Source of the DNA: Chloroflexi bacterium 54-19 | GTDB taxonomy: Bacteria; Chloroflexota; Chloroflexia; Chloroheliales; Chloroheliaceae | DNA length: 64,000 bases | Reading direction: 5' to 3' | Assembly: GCA_001898225.1 (NCBI GenBank) | Contig: MKTJ01000047.1 | Coordinates: 259,806-323,805 of the forward strand | Shown here: positions 50,313 through 59,436 of the stretch, one piece after another | Position numbering within the stretch: position 1 is the first letter of the stretch | Layout of the letters: the number at the start of each line of letters is the position of its first letter | Notes under the pieces: generated by a model | Told to the model about the DNA's origin: nothing | Databases searched by the model: none | What the model saw: the letters and a program-made list of their open reading frames with translations, nothing else | Made by a program: the position numbers and the translations under genes

Positions 50313-51692
50313 CTAAACGTCGTACCCCTGCCATTTGAGAATATAGGAGTACATTTCCTTAATATAGCGGGCCGGATTGTTGCCATCCGCAGACGGCGCG
50401 TAGACCGGGATAGCATCTTCAATCCGATTGAGCCCTTTATTTACATAATATTTTATCATGAGACGGCACCATGCATCCAGTCCGGCCTCCCAGGTCGGGA
50501 ATTTTTGGAAGCCGCATGCGCCGTCTTCTTCGCCCCGGACGTTGCCCCAGTTTTTGTTATCCAGGCTGTTCTGGCCGCCGCAATAGCCGGAAGCAGTGCC
50601 CGCCCCGCTTTCGCGGACGAAGAAGGCCAGGGCTACACCGGGGTCGAGCCCGTATTTAACAATTGTAGCATAAAGGTCGCCCGCATCGGGTGTGACCGGG
50701 GACTTGTAATAGGCCAGTGTTTTGCGGAATTGGTCGAGGGTCAGGCGGGCCGGACCGGTAAAGGTCAGTTCGTTCTGGTTGCGCCAGCTCAGGTAGTGCA
50801 ATCCGACATTGCCCATTTCGACCTGCCAGCCTGGGTCATTCGAAGGCGTATAACTCAGCACCCGCCGCTCGAACAGTTGTAAAAGCACCATTTTGGTCTT
50901 ACCGCCGACCTGGACCCTGGCCCAGTACGGCTCGGTAATCGGGTAACCAAAGACGTAGAGCGGGTCAAAAAGCGGCTCGGTCACGCGGTTGCGGTTGGCG
51001 TCCAGCACCATCCCGGTCTGGGCGAAATAGTCGGTGAACGCCTTGGGGATATTGTGGCCGGTGGCGTTTTCGTAGGTCGAAATTTTGGCCTTGGGGTCGC
51101 CGGGGTCGTAATAGACCGTATCGGCGTTGTGATTGATAAGTTTGGTCACGGACTGCCCGACCCGGTTGGCCGCCCTTACCCCGGTGACAAAAGAGTAGTT
51201 GGTAAAGGTAGCATAGGTCGGCGTGTCAATGGTCACCTGGGGGTCGCCCACCACCGGGATTTCCGCCGGGGTCGCCACGTTTAAGGGATTCAGGGTACGC
51301 TGTTCGCCCGTATCGCTGGTCTGAATCTTTCCGGCAACCAGTTCTTTAACCAGGGTACCGCCCCGGATGTACCATTTGCTACCGACCGGTTGGCGTGGGT
51401 CTATCTCCATGCGCCCTTTGTCGTAGTGGCGGAAAGCCCGCTCGATATAGGGACCGGAAGCGTCATAGCGGTAGGTGTCAACATAGCTGTAGTCGAGCGG
51501 TTCCGGTCCCCAGACCCAACTTCGCTGGACGACACCATCATAGACCAGGTCTTCGGTCCGGGCCCATAATAGCCGGAACGAGGCAACCTGGGCATCGGTG
51601 GCAGCGGCATCGGCGGCAGCCGGTTGAAGGGCCAGGTTGCAGGCAAGCAAAAGCGCTAATCCAATAATAATGCGGCGAAAAGTTCGAGTCAT
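50313..51692 (-). CDS. Secreted protein with GYPxTE-type middle and glucosaminidase-like end
   Basis: 459-residue exported protein. A signal peptide is clear: MTRTFRRIIIGLALLLACNL...AAADA, with cleavage near residue 30. Residues about 175-310 carry YVFGYPITEPYWARVQVGG, LQLFERRVLSYTPSN and NVGLHYLSWR, the FGYPITE/QxFERR/GLxY pattern typical of extracellular Chloroflexota proteins. The C-terminal 120 residues (DLYATIVKYGLDPGVALAFFVRES, GFQKFPTWEAGLDAWCRLM) resemble lysozyme/glucosaminidase-like domains, with a Glu in VRES as possible catalytic acid; this is inference. It is upstream of the sensor kinase in one operon, which may sense something linked to the wall. Confidence 0.75.
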   Translation of the reverse strand: MTRTFRRIIIGLALLLACNLALQPAAADAAATDAQVASFRLLWARTEDLVYDGVVQRSWVWGPEPLDYSYVDTYRYDASGPYIERAFRHYDKGRMEIDPRQPVGSKWYIRGGTLVKELVAGKIQTSDTGEQRTLNPLNVATPAEIPVVGDPQVTIDTPTYATFTNYSFVTGVRAANRVGQSVTKLINHNADTVYYDPGDPKAKISTYENATGHNIPKAFTDYFAQTGMVLDANRNRVTEPLFDPLYVFGYPITEPYWARVQVGGKTKMVLLQLFERRVLSYTPSNDPGWQVEMGNVGLHYLSWRNQNELTFTGPARLTLDQFRKTLAYYKSPVTPDAGDLYATIVKYGLDPGVALAFFVRESGAGTASGYCGGQNSLDNKNWGNVRGEEDGACGFQKFPTWEAGLDAWCRLMIKYYVNKGLNRIEDAIPVYAPSADGNNPARYIKEMYSYILKWQGYDV

Positions 51693-51969
51693 AGTTAAAA
51701 GAATATTCCTATCTGTATTGAGACTTTTTGGGTTTCCTGTAAAGAAACCTCGCCCTTCCCTGAACCACCCTCGTAGGAGGTGTCGAGAATTCTTCTCGAC
51801 TTCTCTTTTCCGGCAGGAGAAGATCAGGGGTCAGGGCGCACCCTTTCAAATGTCTCTTTTATTCATTTCCCGACGGTTAGAAAAGCGGAATTTCCGCTTT
51901 CTGAATCAACTCAAAATCGAACAGAGCAGCCTACAGGGGCTGCTTAATAGATGGATTATAACATACAAA

Positions 51970-53964
51970 CTAACTGGCTAATTTTAGAGTATAGTGAGCA
52001 GGATTAAGGGTATGGGTGGCGTAAGGCGCGACCACCACGACCGCCTGTTTATATGGGAAAGATTGTTTCCCGGCGTTCGCCCCGTCCAGGGTCATTTCCT
52101 GGATACAGGATTGGCCGTTCGCGGCGTGCGCCAGGTCCTGGGTCTTGGAGTCTCCGCAAGCCCCGTCCCGGCTGATAACCTGGACCCAGAAGCGTTGCGG
52201 CAGGGTCACGTTCGAACGCACGAAACCCGCCGCCTCCCAGCCGTCCTCGCCGCTTTCCACGTCATCTTTCCAGCCGATTTCGGGGATTTCAAAGTCATCG
52301 AAAAGGGCCCCGTTGCGGCTGTACCCTTCGTCGGTCAGGTATTCGAGCCGGAGTTTTATCTGTTTCCCGGCATATTTCGATAAATCCACCGAATCCTGGA
52401 CCCAGGTGGCCCGTACCTCGCTGGTGTCGGCGGTATCGAGGCCGCTGGCAACACTTTGCCCGGTCATGCCGGGACCGTAAGCCTTGCCGGAAAGGTCGCG
52501 GTCGGTGGTGTATTTGTTGGTCTTGAGCGGTTGCCAGGTCTGGCCATTGTCGGTAGAGGCTTCCAGGTAGAGCCAGTCGTAACTCGGCTCTATATCAAAC
52601 CAGGTCCAATAGCTCAGGGTCGCCTTGCTGACCTTCGTCAGGTCCACCGTGCGGGTCAGGGTCGTATCCGAGTTGTCGCTCCGGTTGCTCCACCAGGCCA
52701 TTTGCCCGCTGTGAGGCCCCGGTCCGGCCAATGGAACGGTGGTCGCGCCCTTAAAGTCGAGCGTAAAACCCTTGTCGTTGCCCTGGACAGTGTAGTAATC
52801 GGCGGCGAACTGGTTTAGCTCTTTAGCGTCCCCGGTCCCGGCGGTTGTTAGCGGGCTGACCCGGTCCACCCGCACGTTGATCTGCGAATAGTTGTAGAGC
52901 GGGTCGGCGGTGCGGCGGTTCAAATAGTTTGTCAGGACCATTTTTTTAAAGAGCGTTTCCGAGGTCTCGTTGGGCTGGCCGTTGCTGTAGAGCGCGAAGT
53001 CGACCGCGTTAAACCCGGCCAGTCCCTTGCCGTTTTGGGGGATGCTCCGCACCGTGTTAAAGCCGTAGCGGTCCTTGATAAAGGAAAGGAAAGTGTAGCC
53101 GCCACCGTAATAGGGAGTAGTCCCACAGGCGGCGCAAGTCCAGCCGTCAAGCTGGCTGGAAGGTTTAGCGAAATAAGCGCCGTCAAGGCCGTTGGCCGAG
53201 TAGCCGTTCAAGACCTGGGAAAGGACGCTGGCCCCCTCGTTCAACCAGACATCCTGGTCCGGCAGCGAGTGGTTATTTATCATGTGCTGGAATTCGTGGG
53301 CCAGGGTCGCCAGGTAGCCATCACCCAGGTTCTTTGAGGGGTCAATAAAGAACATTTCGCGCTCGTTGCTGGTCGGGTTGATGGACTGCATGAGCAGGTC
53401 GTCCGAACTGAAGTACCCGGCGGCAATTTTTAGCGGGGTATTCAAAATGACGAGGTGGGGGTCGTTATCCACGCCCGGCGAATCTTCCGGGCCAAAATAC
53501 TGGCGGGTGGTCGGGTAAATCTTGTCCTCGAACTGGTTGGCCCACCTGACAAAGTTGTTCTTATCAAGGTTGGTCAGGCGATTATCCAAAAACATGTAGA
53601 CGTGCGGGGTGACTGCGACCGCCGTGGCCGTGACCTTCGTATTGACCTTCAATTCCAGGTCGGCCACGTTAAAGGTCTCCTGGTCGCCCACCTGGTAGGT
53701 GCGTTTGGTCGTGGTGCGCGGCAGGTCGGGCGAAACTCCCTTGAGACGGGCGAAGACGGCGTAGGTATCGCGGCGAGGCGCGGTCGTATCTTTGACGGCG
53801 AACTCGGTCAGGTAAGCGCCGGGCGGTGTGGCGGTATCCTGGGTAGTCGAGGTCTGGGCAAAAGCTTCGGGCCGGGTCGTGCCGCCCAGGCTGGCTGCCA
53901 GCAAGAGGCTCACGGCCAGGCCGGACCACCACCGGGCTACATTTCGTTTTCGCTTTTTTAGCAT
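51970..53964 (-). CDS. Secreted M6/immune inhibitor A-like metalloprotease
   Basis: 664-residue exported protease. A signal peptide lies at 1-37 (WWSGLAVSLLLAASLGG...AFA). The zinc motif HEFQH (His223-Glu224-His227) is followed by WLNEGASVL about 18 residues on, with Glu the third ligand. GGYTFLSFIKDRYG and a C-terminal region of MAM/immune-inhibitor type (SGQMAWWSN, ATLSYWTWFDIEPSYDWLYLE, FDDFEIPEIGW) follow. Immune inhibitor A-like proteases degrade secreted proteins or peptides. It is 15 bp downstream of nfi and probably co-transcribed. Confidence 0.87.
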   Translation of the reverse strand: MLKKRKRNVARWWSGLAVSLLLAASLGGTTRPEAFAQTSTTQDTATPPGAYLTEFAVKDTTAPRRDTYAVFARLKGVSPDLPRTTTKRTYQVGDQETFNVADLELKVNTKVTATAVAVTPHVYMFLDNRLTNLDKNNFVRWANQFEDKIYPTTRQYFGPEDSPGVDNDPHLVILNTPLKIAAGYFSSDDLLMQSINPTSNEREMFFIDPSKNLGDGYLATLAHEFQHMINNHSLPDQDVWLNEGASVLSQVLNGYSANGLDGAYFAKPSSQLDGWTCAACGTTPYYGGGYTFLSFIKDRYGFNTVRSIPQNGKGLAGFNAVDFALYSNGQPNETSETLFKKMVLTNYLNRRTADPLYNYSQINVRVDRVSPLTTAGTGDAKELNQFAADYYTVQGNDKGFTLDFKGATTVPLAGPGPHSGQMAWWSNRSDNSDTTLTRTVDLTKVSKATLSYWTWFDIEPSYDWLYLEASTDNGQTWQPLKTNKYTTDRDLSGKAYGPGMTGQSVASGLDTADTSEVRATWVQDSVDLSKYAGKQIKLRLEYLTDEGYSRNGALFDDFEIPEIGWKDDVESGEDGWEAAGFVRSNVTLPQRFWVQVISRDGACGDSKTQDLAHAANGQSCIQEMTLDGANAGKQSFPYKQAVVVVAPYATHTLNPAHYTLKLAS

Positions 53965-53978
53965 AGAGTTAGCAGTCT

Positions 53979-54728
53979 TCAGAAAAGTTTACCCTGTTCC
54001 AGTTGCTCGCCCGTATCGCCCACCAGTTTATCGGCGGCGGCGACCGGGAAAGGTTCGGCGCTCCCGGCGAAGTTATGCGCGCCCCGCGTCGTTTCGGGCA
54101 GACGGTAGCCGCGCAGACATTTCTGGACGAAATCTACCGAGGTAGGCAGGTCAATTTTGTGTCCGATGGAGATTATCAAAGGGTTGGTGCGGACCTTCGA
54201 GCGCAGAGCTATCCCGATGGTTTCTTTGGTCTTGTAATCAACAATAGGCTGCTGGTCGCCGGGGTTCGGGCCGAGCTTTTCTTTGTCAAAACGGCCCCAC
54301 AGGACTGACTTGGCGCAGCCGATGCTGGGACGGTCGACAAAGACCCCCAAATGGCAGGCAATCCCGAAGCGGCGGGGATGGGCGTAACCCTGGCCGTCCA
54401 CCATAAAAAGGTCTGGCATATCTTTGAGGCGGTCGACCGCGTCGAGGATGAGCGGGACTTCCCTGAAAGACAGCAGACCTGGCACATAGGGAAATTCCAG
54501 TTTGCGGGAAGCAACCACCCGGTCTACCACTTCCAGGCCGGGAAAAGTCAGCACCACGATAGCGGCCTGCCCCTCGTCTTTCAGAGAGCAGTCTACTCCG
54601 GCAACCGTCTTAATATCTTCAGGTTTAAAACCGTTGGTCTTCTGGACGCGGGTCCGCAGGTCGCTCTGGATGTGGGCGGCTTCTTCCGGCGTGACATCCC
54701 AGCGATGCAAAGTTAAATAGCGGGGCAC
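53979..54728 (-). CDS. nfi: Endonuclease V
   Basis: DNA repair endonuclease cutting near deaminated adenine (hypoxanthine). About 249 residues. TVAGVDCSLKDEG holds the first catalytic Asp, SRKLEFPYVPGLLSFREVP the Tyr wedge and Glu, and MVDGQGYAHPRRFGIACHLG the third Asp plus the PRR hallmark. LWGRFDKEKLG and ISIGHKIDLPTSVDFVQ complete the fold. I start at the GTG at 54728: GGAGGG lies eight bases upstream. A TTG at 54746 would add six residues. Promoter at 54750-54778. Confidence 0.92.
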   Translation of the reverse strand: MPRYLTLHRWDVTPEEAAHIQSDLRTRVQKTNGFKPEDIKTVAGVDCSLKDEGQAAIVVLTFPGLEVVDRVVASRKLEFPYVPGLLSFREVPLILDAVDRLKDMPDLFMVDGQGYAHPRRFGIACHLGVFVDRPSIGCAKSVLWGRFDKEKLGPNPGDQQPIVDYKTKETIGIALRSKVRTNPLIISIGHKIDLPTSVDFVQKCLRGYRLPETTRGAHNFAGSAEPFPVAAADKLVGDTGEQLEQGKLF

Positions 54729-54749
54729 AAAGTTTCCCTCCTGCAAGAC

Positions 54750-54778
54750 AGTTTACCCGCTAAAAAAGGTTAAGGCAA
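54750..54778 (-). promoter_or_regulatory. Promoter for nfi
   Basis: Minus-strand TTGCCT (54778-54773) and TAAACT (54755-54750) with 17-bp spacing, directly before the ribosome site. Confidence 0.45.
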
Positions 54779-54853
54779 GACCGAAAAGTTAAGGTCGCAT
54801 AAAAAAATTTAGCTCAAGTTTGACTATCCCTTTCCAAAAAAGGATAATAACGA

Positions 54854-55047
54854 CTCGTTAAATGTAAAACGTAGAACGTTAAACGGGATTCCGACTCTTT
54901 GTCACATTCTGTGGTAGTACTTGTCCAGGAATCCTGTTAGCCTGTGTCCTTTAGCTACGGGAATCTTTGGAGAATACCACAGTCGAAGTATTTATCATGC
55001 CTCTACGTTCAACGTTGTTTCGCGCCCTAAAGGGTGCGTTCAACGAC
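54854..55047. repeat. AACGTT-word gap with nested inverted repeats
   Basis: GTAGAACGTTAAAC (54871 region) and TCTACGTTCAACGTT (55001 region) bracket the gap in opposite orientation. Inside are CTGTGGTA (54909-54916) with TACCACAG (54975-54982), a CAGGA-A-TCCTG palindrome, and CGCCCTAAAGGGTGCG. The words recur in the other gaps. No gene seen. Confidence 0.5.
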
Positions 55048-55071
55048 TCTATAAAGGTTAAATTCTAACGA

Positions 55072-56802
55072 ATGTCTGCCAGCAATAATTTTGACTCCGC
55101 CACGCCCGATACCGAAACCGGGTCCACAGAACTACTATTTGAAGAAAGTTCTCTACGCCTCGATGATACCGTTGAGCCGGGCCTGAATGGGGTCCCGGTA
55201 GCTGTTGCCGAACCGGTCGCCCCTGCCGAAACCCCGGCTAAGGGGAGCGGCGGGATTATTCGGGCGGCCATGCTCATTTCGCTTGGCAACATCCTGACCC
55301 GTATCTTTGGCGTGGGACGAGAAGCAGTTTTATCCGGTATTGCCGGGACGGTGGGTGTCGGAACCGCTTTTGCCATTGCCGATAACGTCCTCTCGATTTT
55401 CTTTGATTTGCTGGTTAGCGGCGCGATTAGCTCGGCTCTTGTCCCGGTCCTGAGCAGGTATGCCAGCAAGGAAACACCCGAAGGCCGGAAAGAATTCTGG
55501 CACATTGTCAACACCCTGCTAACCCTCGGACTGATTTTCCTGGTCGGTGTATTATTTATCTTACAGGCCATTGCCGACCCTCTATCGAGCTTCATGACCG
55601 ATGGGCAACCCGACGAAGTCCGGTCAATTGCGCCCGGCCTGGTCCGCATCATCCTCTTTGGTATTGTTTTCCTGGGTGTTTCCTCGATAATGATGGCGAC
55701 CCTCCAGGCCCTCCAGCGTTTCACCTGGTCGGCCCTCTCATTGGCCGCCCGCAATGCCAGCGTGATTGTGATTGCTCTGGTCTTCAGCCAGTGGGGCATC
55801 TGGAGCATGGTAATCGGGGTCGTTATCGGCACTTTTATGCTGGTGGTCTTGCAAGCACCCGGTCTGCGTGATATGCCATTTCGCTTTTCGTTCGATTGGA
55901 AGCATCCTGCCGTCCGGGAAATTCTCAAGCTCTACCGGCCTATCTTCCTGGGCCTGCTAATTACCAGTTCGGTCCTGATTATTGACCGTTCGCTGGCGAG
56001 TTTATCAGGTGACAATAGTATCCTGGCGATGCGTTACGCCACGACCCTGCAACAATTCACGCTCGGCCTGGTCGGGAGCGCCCTCTCTATCGCCATCCTG
56101 CCGACGCTTTCCCGCCAGGCCGCCTCGAAAGACCTGGGCGACTATATCAGGACGCTGATGAACGGCCTCAAACTTTTATTGGTCCTGATTATCCCGGCCA
56201 CGCTCGGCCTGCTGGCTATAGGATTGCCCACTATCCGCCTGATTTTCGAACAGGGGAAATTTACCGAAGCCGACCGCTGGCTGACCTTTTTCGCCCTGCT
56301 CGGCTACCTGCCCGGTATCCCGGCGGCGGCGATTGACCAGATGTTGATTTTCTCGTTTTACGCCCGCAAAAATACCCTTACGCCTGTGCTGGTCGGGGTC
56401 GTTTCGAACCTGACCTATTTAGTGGTGGCTTTGCTTTCGATACAGGTAATTCACACCGGGATGATGGGGTTGGTTATCGCCAACTCGCTCCAACAAGTCG
56501 TCCACATGAGCATCATGTTCTGGCTTTTACGGCGGCAATTCGGCGGCCTGGGCGGGCACGGCCTCTACCGCACCCTCCTTAATGCGACCCTGGCCTCGGT
56601 CTTTTTGATGGTCTGCGCCTACTTCGGGGCGGGTTTGGTCACGTTGGCCCTGGGCGAATCCGGCAAAATAGTAAACCTTATAACGGTAGTCGTGGGTATC
56701 GGGGCGGGCGGACTGGCCTATCTTTTCGCCCTGCGGGTGTTGAGGGTCAACGAAATGAACCAGGTCTGGCAAGCTGTAGCCCGCAAAGTATTTAAAAGAT
56801 AG
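55072..56802 (+). CDS. murJ: Lipid II flippase MurJ
   Basis: Membrane protein that moves lipid II across the membrane for peptidoglycan assembly. After 60 hydrophilic N-terminal residues rich in Glu, Pro and Ala, the MurJ/MviN core has 13-14 helices: LISLGNILTRIFGVGREAVL, DLLVSGAISSALVPVLSRYAS, GLVRIILFGIVFLGVSSIMMATLQ, LGLVGSALSIAILPTLSRQAA and GLPTIRLIFEQGKFTEAD. All are family hallmarks, including the charged Arg residues in the central cavity region. It is physically separate from the dcw cluster but functionally linked to ftsW, murB-F and ddl here. Two terminators follow. Confidence 0.95.
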   Translation: MSASNNFDSATPDTETGSTELLFEESSLRLDDTVEPGLNGVPVAVAEPVAPAETPAKGSGGIIRAAMLISLGNILTRIFGVGREAVLSGIAGTVGVGTAFAIADNVLSIFFDLLVSGAISSALVPVLSRYASKETPEGRKEFWHIVNTLLTLGLIFLVGVLFILQAIADPLSSFMTDGQPDEVRSIAPGLVRIILFGIVFLGVSSIMMATLQALQRFTWSALSLAARNASVIVIALVFSQWGIWSMVIGVVIGTFMLVVLQAPGLRDMPFRFSFDWKHPAVREILKLYRPIFLGLLITSSVLIIDRSLASLSGDNSILAMRYATTLQQFTLGLVGSALSIAILPTLSRQAASKDLGDYIRTLMNGLKLLLVLIIPATLGLLAIGLPTIRLIFEQGKFTEADRWLTFFALLGYLPGIPAAAIDQMLIFSFYARKNTLTPVLVGVVSNLTYLVVALLSIQVIHTGMMGLVIANSLQQVVHMSIMFWLLRRQFGGLGGHGLYRTLLNATLASVFLMVCAYFGAGLVTLALGESGKIVNLITVVVGIGAGGLAYLFALRVLRVNEMNQVWQAVARKVFKR

Positions 56803-56810
56803 TTAACGAA

Positions 56811-56860
56811 AGCCAAAGGCCGGGTCAGGCGAAATTATCCGTCCCGCCCGGTCTTTGGCT
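56811..56860 (+). terminator. First hairpin after murJ
   Basis: Arms 56811-56824 and 56847-56860 pair over 14 bp (one G-U) with a 22-base loop. The following AAATTTGAG is a poor U tract. Confidence 0.55.
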
Positions 56861-56879
56861 AAATTTGAGATAACGTTGG

Positions 56880-56912
56880 GAGCGGTAGCACTCGCCTGCT
56901 ACCGCTCTTTTT
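56880..56912 (+). terminator. Strong second terminator after murJ
   Basis: GAGCGGTAGCA (56880-56890) and TGCTACCGCTC (56897-56907) form a perfect 11-bp stem with a six-base loop, followed by TTTTTG. Confidence 0.85.
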
Positions 56913-57011
56913 GTGCCTACCTGGATAGTCTACAGCCTACCTGGCTCCTTCCGTTTCGGGAGCAGGCCGGGGTTTCAAGACATTTTGACAAACCCAAAAT
57001 TGGTATAAAGG

Positions 57012-57040
57012 TTGACCGCCCCTGGTTTTCGGGTTATATT
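57012..57040 (+). promoter_or_regulatory. Promoter for the tandem VOC genes
   Basis: TTGACC (57012-57017) and TATATT (57035-57040) with exactly 17 bp between, 82 bp before the ATG at 57122. Confidence 0.6.
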
Positions 57041-57121
57041 AGAACAAATGATTTATGATTTTGGTTGTAAACCGGCTGATTTATCGGAAAGTTTAAGACG
57101 AAAACGCAAGGAGGGACTTTT

Positions 57122-57556
57122 ATGGCGATTGCTTACCAGGTAACTTTTGACTGCGCCGACCCCGCGAAACTTTCGGAGTTCTGGGCGGCTACCCTTGGTT
57201 TCCAACTGGACTCCCCGCCGCCGGGTTTTGCTTCCTGGCCGGATTTTCTCAAATCGATGAACGTACCGGAGGAAAACTGGAACGATGCCTCGGCCATCGT
57301 TGACCCGGACGGGGTCGGTTCGCGCATTTATTTCCAGAAAGTACCCGAAGGCAAGGTGGTTAAAAACCGGTTGCATCTTGACCTGCGGGTGAGTGGTCCC
57401 AGGGGTACCTCGGGTGAGAAAAATCGCGAGAAGATTTACCAGGAGGTTGCACGCCTGCAAGGTCTGGGCGCGACCAAATTTCACGAACACAACGAGATGG
57501 GCGAGTTCTGGATTATTATGCAAGACCCCGAAGGCAACGAGTTCTGCCTGACCTAA
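57122..57556 (+). CDS. VOC-family protein, tandem copy 1
   Basis: 144-residue glyoxalase-fold protein. Opens QVTFDCADPAKLSEFWAATLGF and shares VIDPDG, LYFQKVPEGK-type and MQDPEGNEFCL motifs with the next gene. The metal ligands are His133-like and Glu residues near the final EGNEFCL. A role in glyoxal or antibiotic (bleomycin-type) resistance or catabolism cannot be decided. AAGGAGG lies 8 bases before the ATG. The next gene starts 33 bp later and is clearly a paralogue. Confidence 0.85.
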   Translation: MAIAYQVTFDCADPAKLSEFWAATLGFQLDSPPPGFASWPDFLKSMNVPEENWNDASAIVDPDGVGSRIYFQKVPEGKVVKNRLHLDLRVSGPRGTSGEKNREKIYQEVARLQGLGATKFHEHNEMGEFWIIMQDPEGNEFCLT

Positions 57557-57588
57557 TTGCGGGTAAGCGAAGAAAAGGAGGTTTGCCA

Positions 57589-58023
57589 ATGGGTATTCCG
57601 GTTCAAGTGACCTTTGATTGCGCTGACCCTGACCGGGTGGCTAAGTTCTGGGCGCTGGCCCTCGACTATAAGCTGCAAGAGCCGCCGCCCGGCTTTGACA
57701 CCTGGGAAGCTTTCGCCCTCGCCAACAATATCCCGGAAGAAGAGTGGAGTAAATCTTCGGCGATAATTGACCCGGCAGGCCAGGGGCCACGCCTTTACTT
57801 TCAAAAAGTGCCGGAAGGCAAGACCGTCAAAAACCGGGTACATCTCGATGTGAATGTCGGAGGAGGGTCGGCGGTCCCGGTCGCCGAGCAGCGCCAGCGT
57901 ATTTATGCCAAACGCGACCAACTCCTGGCTGCCGGGGCCACCGTTTTTCGGGAGGCCGAGGAATACGGTGAATTTGTTATTGTCATGCAAGACCTCGAAG
58001 GTAACGAGTTTTGCTTGCAGTGA
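57589..58023 (+). CDS. VOC-family protein, tandem copy 2
   Basis: 144-residue paralogue with the same order of motifs: VTFDCADPDRVAKFWALAL, PPPGFDTW, IIDPAGQGPRLYFQKVPEGK and VMQDLEGNEFCLQ. I use the ATG at 57589; AAGGAGG lies seven bases before it, whereas an in-frame TTG at 57583 sits within the ribosome site spacing. The two genes share one promoter and terminate at 58051-58083. Confidence 0.87.
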   Translation: MGIPVQVTFDCADPDRVAKFWALALDYKLQEPPPGFDTWEAFALANNIPEEEWSKSSAIIDPAGQGPRLYFQKVPEGKTVKNRVHLDVNVGGGSAVPVAEQRQRIYAKRDQLLAAGATVFREAEEYGEFVIVMQDLEGNEFCLQ

Positions 58024-58050
58024 TATATAGTGCAAAAATGGTTGCAAAAG

Positions 58051-58083
58051 AAAAACCCCTGCCGTTTAGCAGGGGTCTTTTTT
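58051..58083. terminator. Bidirectional terminator between VOC and metY genes
   Basis: ACCCCTGC (58055-58062) and GCAGGGGT (58069-58076) form a perfect 8-bp stem with a six-base loop and A- and T-rich flanks on both sides. It serves the convergent metY as well. Confidence 0.85.
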
Positions 58084-58091
58084 ATTTTGGC

Positions 58092-59390
58092 TTAGTTGCC
58101 GCTCGCCTTGAGCGCCTGGTCGAGGTCTTCCAGGATGTCGCCAATCGTTTCGAGGCCAATCGAGAGCCGGATGAAGTCCGGCGTGACCCCGGTCGCGAAC
58201 TGCTCCTCGACGGTTAGCTGCGAGTGGGTGGTGCTGGCCGGGTGAATGACCAGTGACTTGGCGTCACCGATGTTCGCCAGCAGCGAGAACAGCTTCAGGT
58301 TGTTGATGAACTTCTTGCCTGCCTCGAGACCGCCTTTGATGCCGAAGCCCAGGATAGCCCCGTAGAGGCCGTTGCGGTGGTATTTCTTCGCCAGGCCATA
58401 GCCCGCCGCGTCTTCCAGGCCGGGGTAGTTCACCCAGGAAACGTTCGGGTGCTTCTGGAGGAACTGGGCTACTGCCAGGGCGTTCTGGCTGTGGCGCTCC
58501 ATCCGCAAAGGCAGCGTTTCCAGGCCCTGCAAGAACAGGAACGAGTTGAACGGGCTCAGGGCCGGGCCGAGGTCGCGCAGCAATTGGACCCGCAGTTTGA
58601 GAATATAGGCCAGCGGGGTCAGGTCGCCAAGCTGGGCGAAGGTCAGGCCGTGATAGCTGGGATCAGGCTGGCTGAAGCCGGGGAACTTGTCGGTGTTGTA
58701 GTTGAACTTACCGGCGTCCACCACGATACCGCCGATGCTGGTGCCGTGCCCGCCGATAAATTTAGTAGCCGAGTGAATAACAATATCGGCGCCCCACTTA
58801 ATCGGGTTAATCAGGTAAGGGCTGGGCATGGTGTTATCAATAATCAAAGGAATACCGTTTTCGTGGGCGATATTGGCGACCGCCTCAATGTCGAGAGTAT
58901 CCAGTTTCGGGTTGCCAACGGTTTCGGCATAAATAGCCTTGGTCTTGGGAGTAATGGCCTGGCGGAAATTGTCCAGGTTGCCGGGGTCAACGAATTTTAC
59001 GTTGATGCCGAGTTTGGGCAGGGTATAGTGGAAAAGGTTATAGGTGCCGCCATAAAGGCTGGCCGAACTGACAATTTCGTCACCTGCCCCGGCGATATTC
59101 AGGATAGCCAGGGTTTCGGCAGCCTGGCCGGAGCCGACCGCAACCGCCCCGATGCCGCCTTCCAGTAGAGCGACACGCTGTTCGAAAACATCGGTGGTCG
59201 GGTTCATGATACGAGTGTAGATGTTGCCAAACTCTTTAAGTCCAAAGAGGTTGGCTGCGTGTTCGGTGTCGTTAAATACAAACGAAGTAGTCTGGTAAAT
59301 TGGAACCGCCCGCGCATTGGTGGTAGCGTCTGCGACCTGACCCCCGTGTAAAGCCAGCGTTTCAAACCCCTGTTGTTTGGTTTCGCTCAT
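58092..59390 (-). CDS. metY: O-acetylhomoserine (thiol)-lyase / sulfhydrylase
   Basis: PLP-dependent enzyme of the Cys/Met metabolism family (432 residues). It makes homocysteine from O-acetylhomoserine and sulfide. The PLP lysine is Lys210 in HSATKFIGGHG. FETLALHGGQVAD at the N-terminus, PIYQTTSF, YTRIMNPTTDVFEQR, VGSGQAAETLAI, AETVGNPKLDTLDI and IDNTMPSPYL are typical, and the C-terminus has IHPASTTHSQLT. Length of about 430 fits OAH sulfhydrylase better than the shorter MetB/C. AGGAGA precedes the ATG. It is monocistronic, with the promoter and two palindromes upstream. Confidence 0.9.
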   Translation of the reverse strand: MSETKQQGFETLALHGGQVADATTNARAVPIYQTTSFVFNDTEHAANLFGLKEFGNIYTRIMNPTTDVFEQRVALLEGGIGAVAVGSGQAAETLAILNIAGAGDEIVSSASLYGGTYNLFHYTLPKLGINVKFVDPGNLDNFRQAITPKTKAIYAETVGNPKLDTLDIEAVANIAHENGIPLIIDNTMPSPYLINPIKWGADIVIHSATKFIGGHGTSIGGIVVDAGKFNYNTDKFPGFSQPDPSYHGLTFAQLGDLTPLAYILKLRVQLLRDLGPALSPFNSFLFLQGLETLPLRMERHSQNALAVAQFLQKHPNVSWVNYPGLEDAAGYGLAKKYHRNGLYGAILGFGIKGGLEAGKKFINNLKLFSLLANIGDAKSLVIHPASTTHSQLTVEEQFATGVTPDFIRLSIGLETIGDILEDLDQALKASGN

Positions 59391-59436
59391 GGAAATCTCC
59401 TTTAGGCTTTTTGCTATCTCAAAATCTTATACTTTG

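Noticed and set aside
56855..57058. 67-codon plus ORF after murJ
   Set aside because: It contains a strong terminator hairpin and the VOC promoter.
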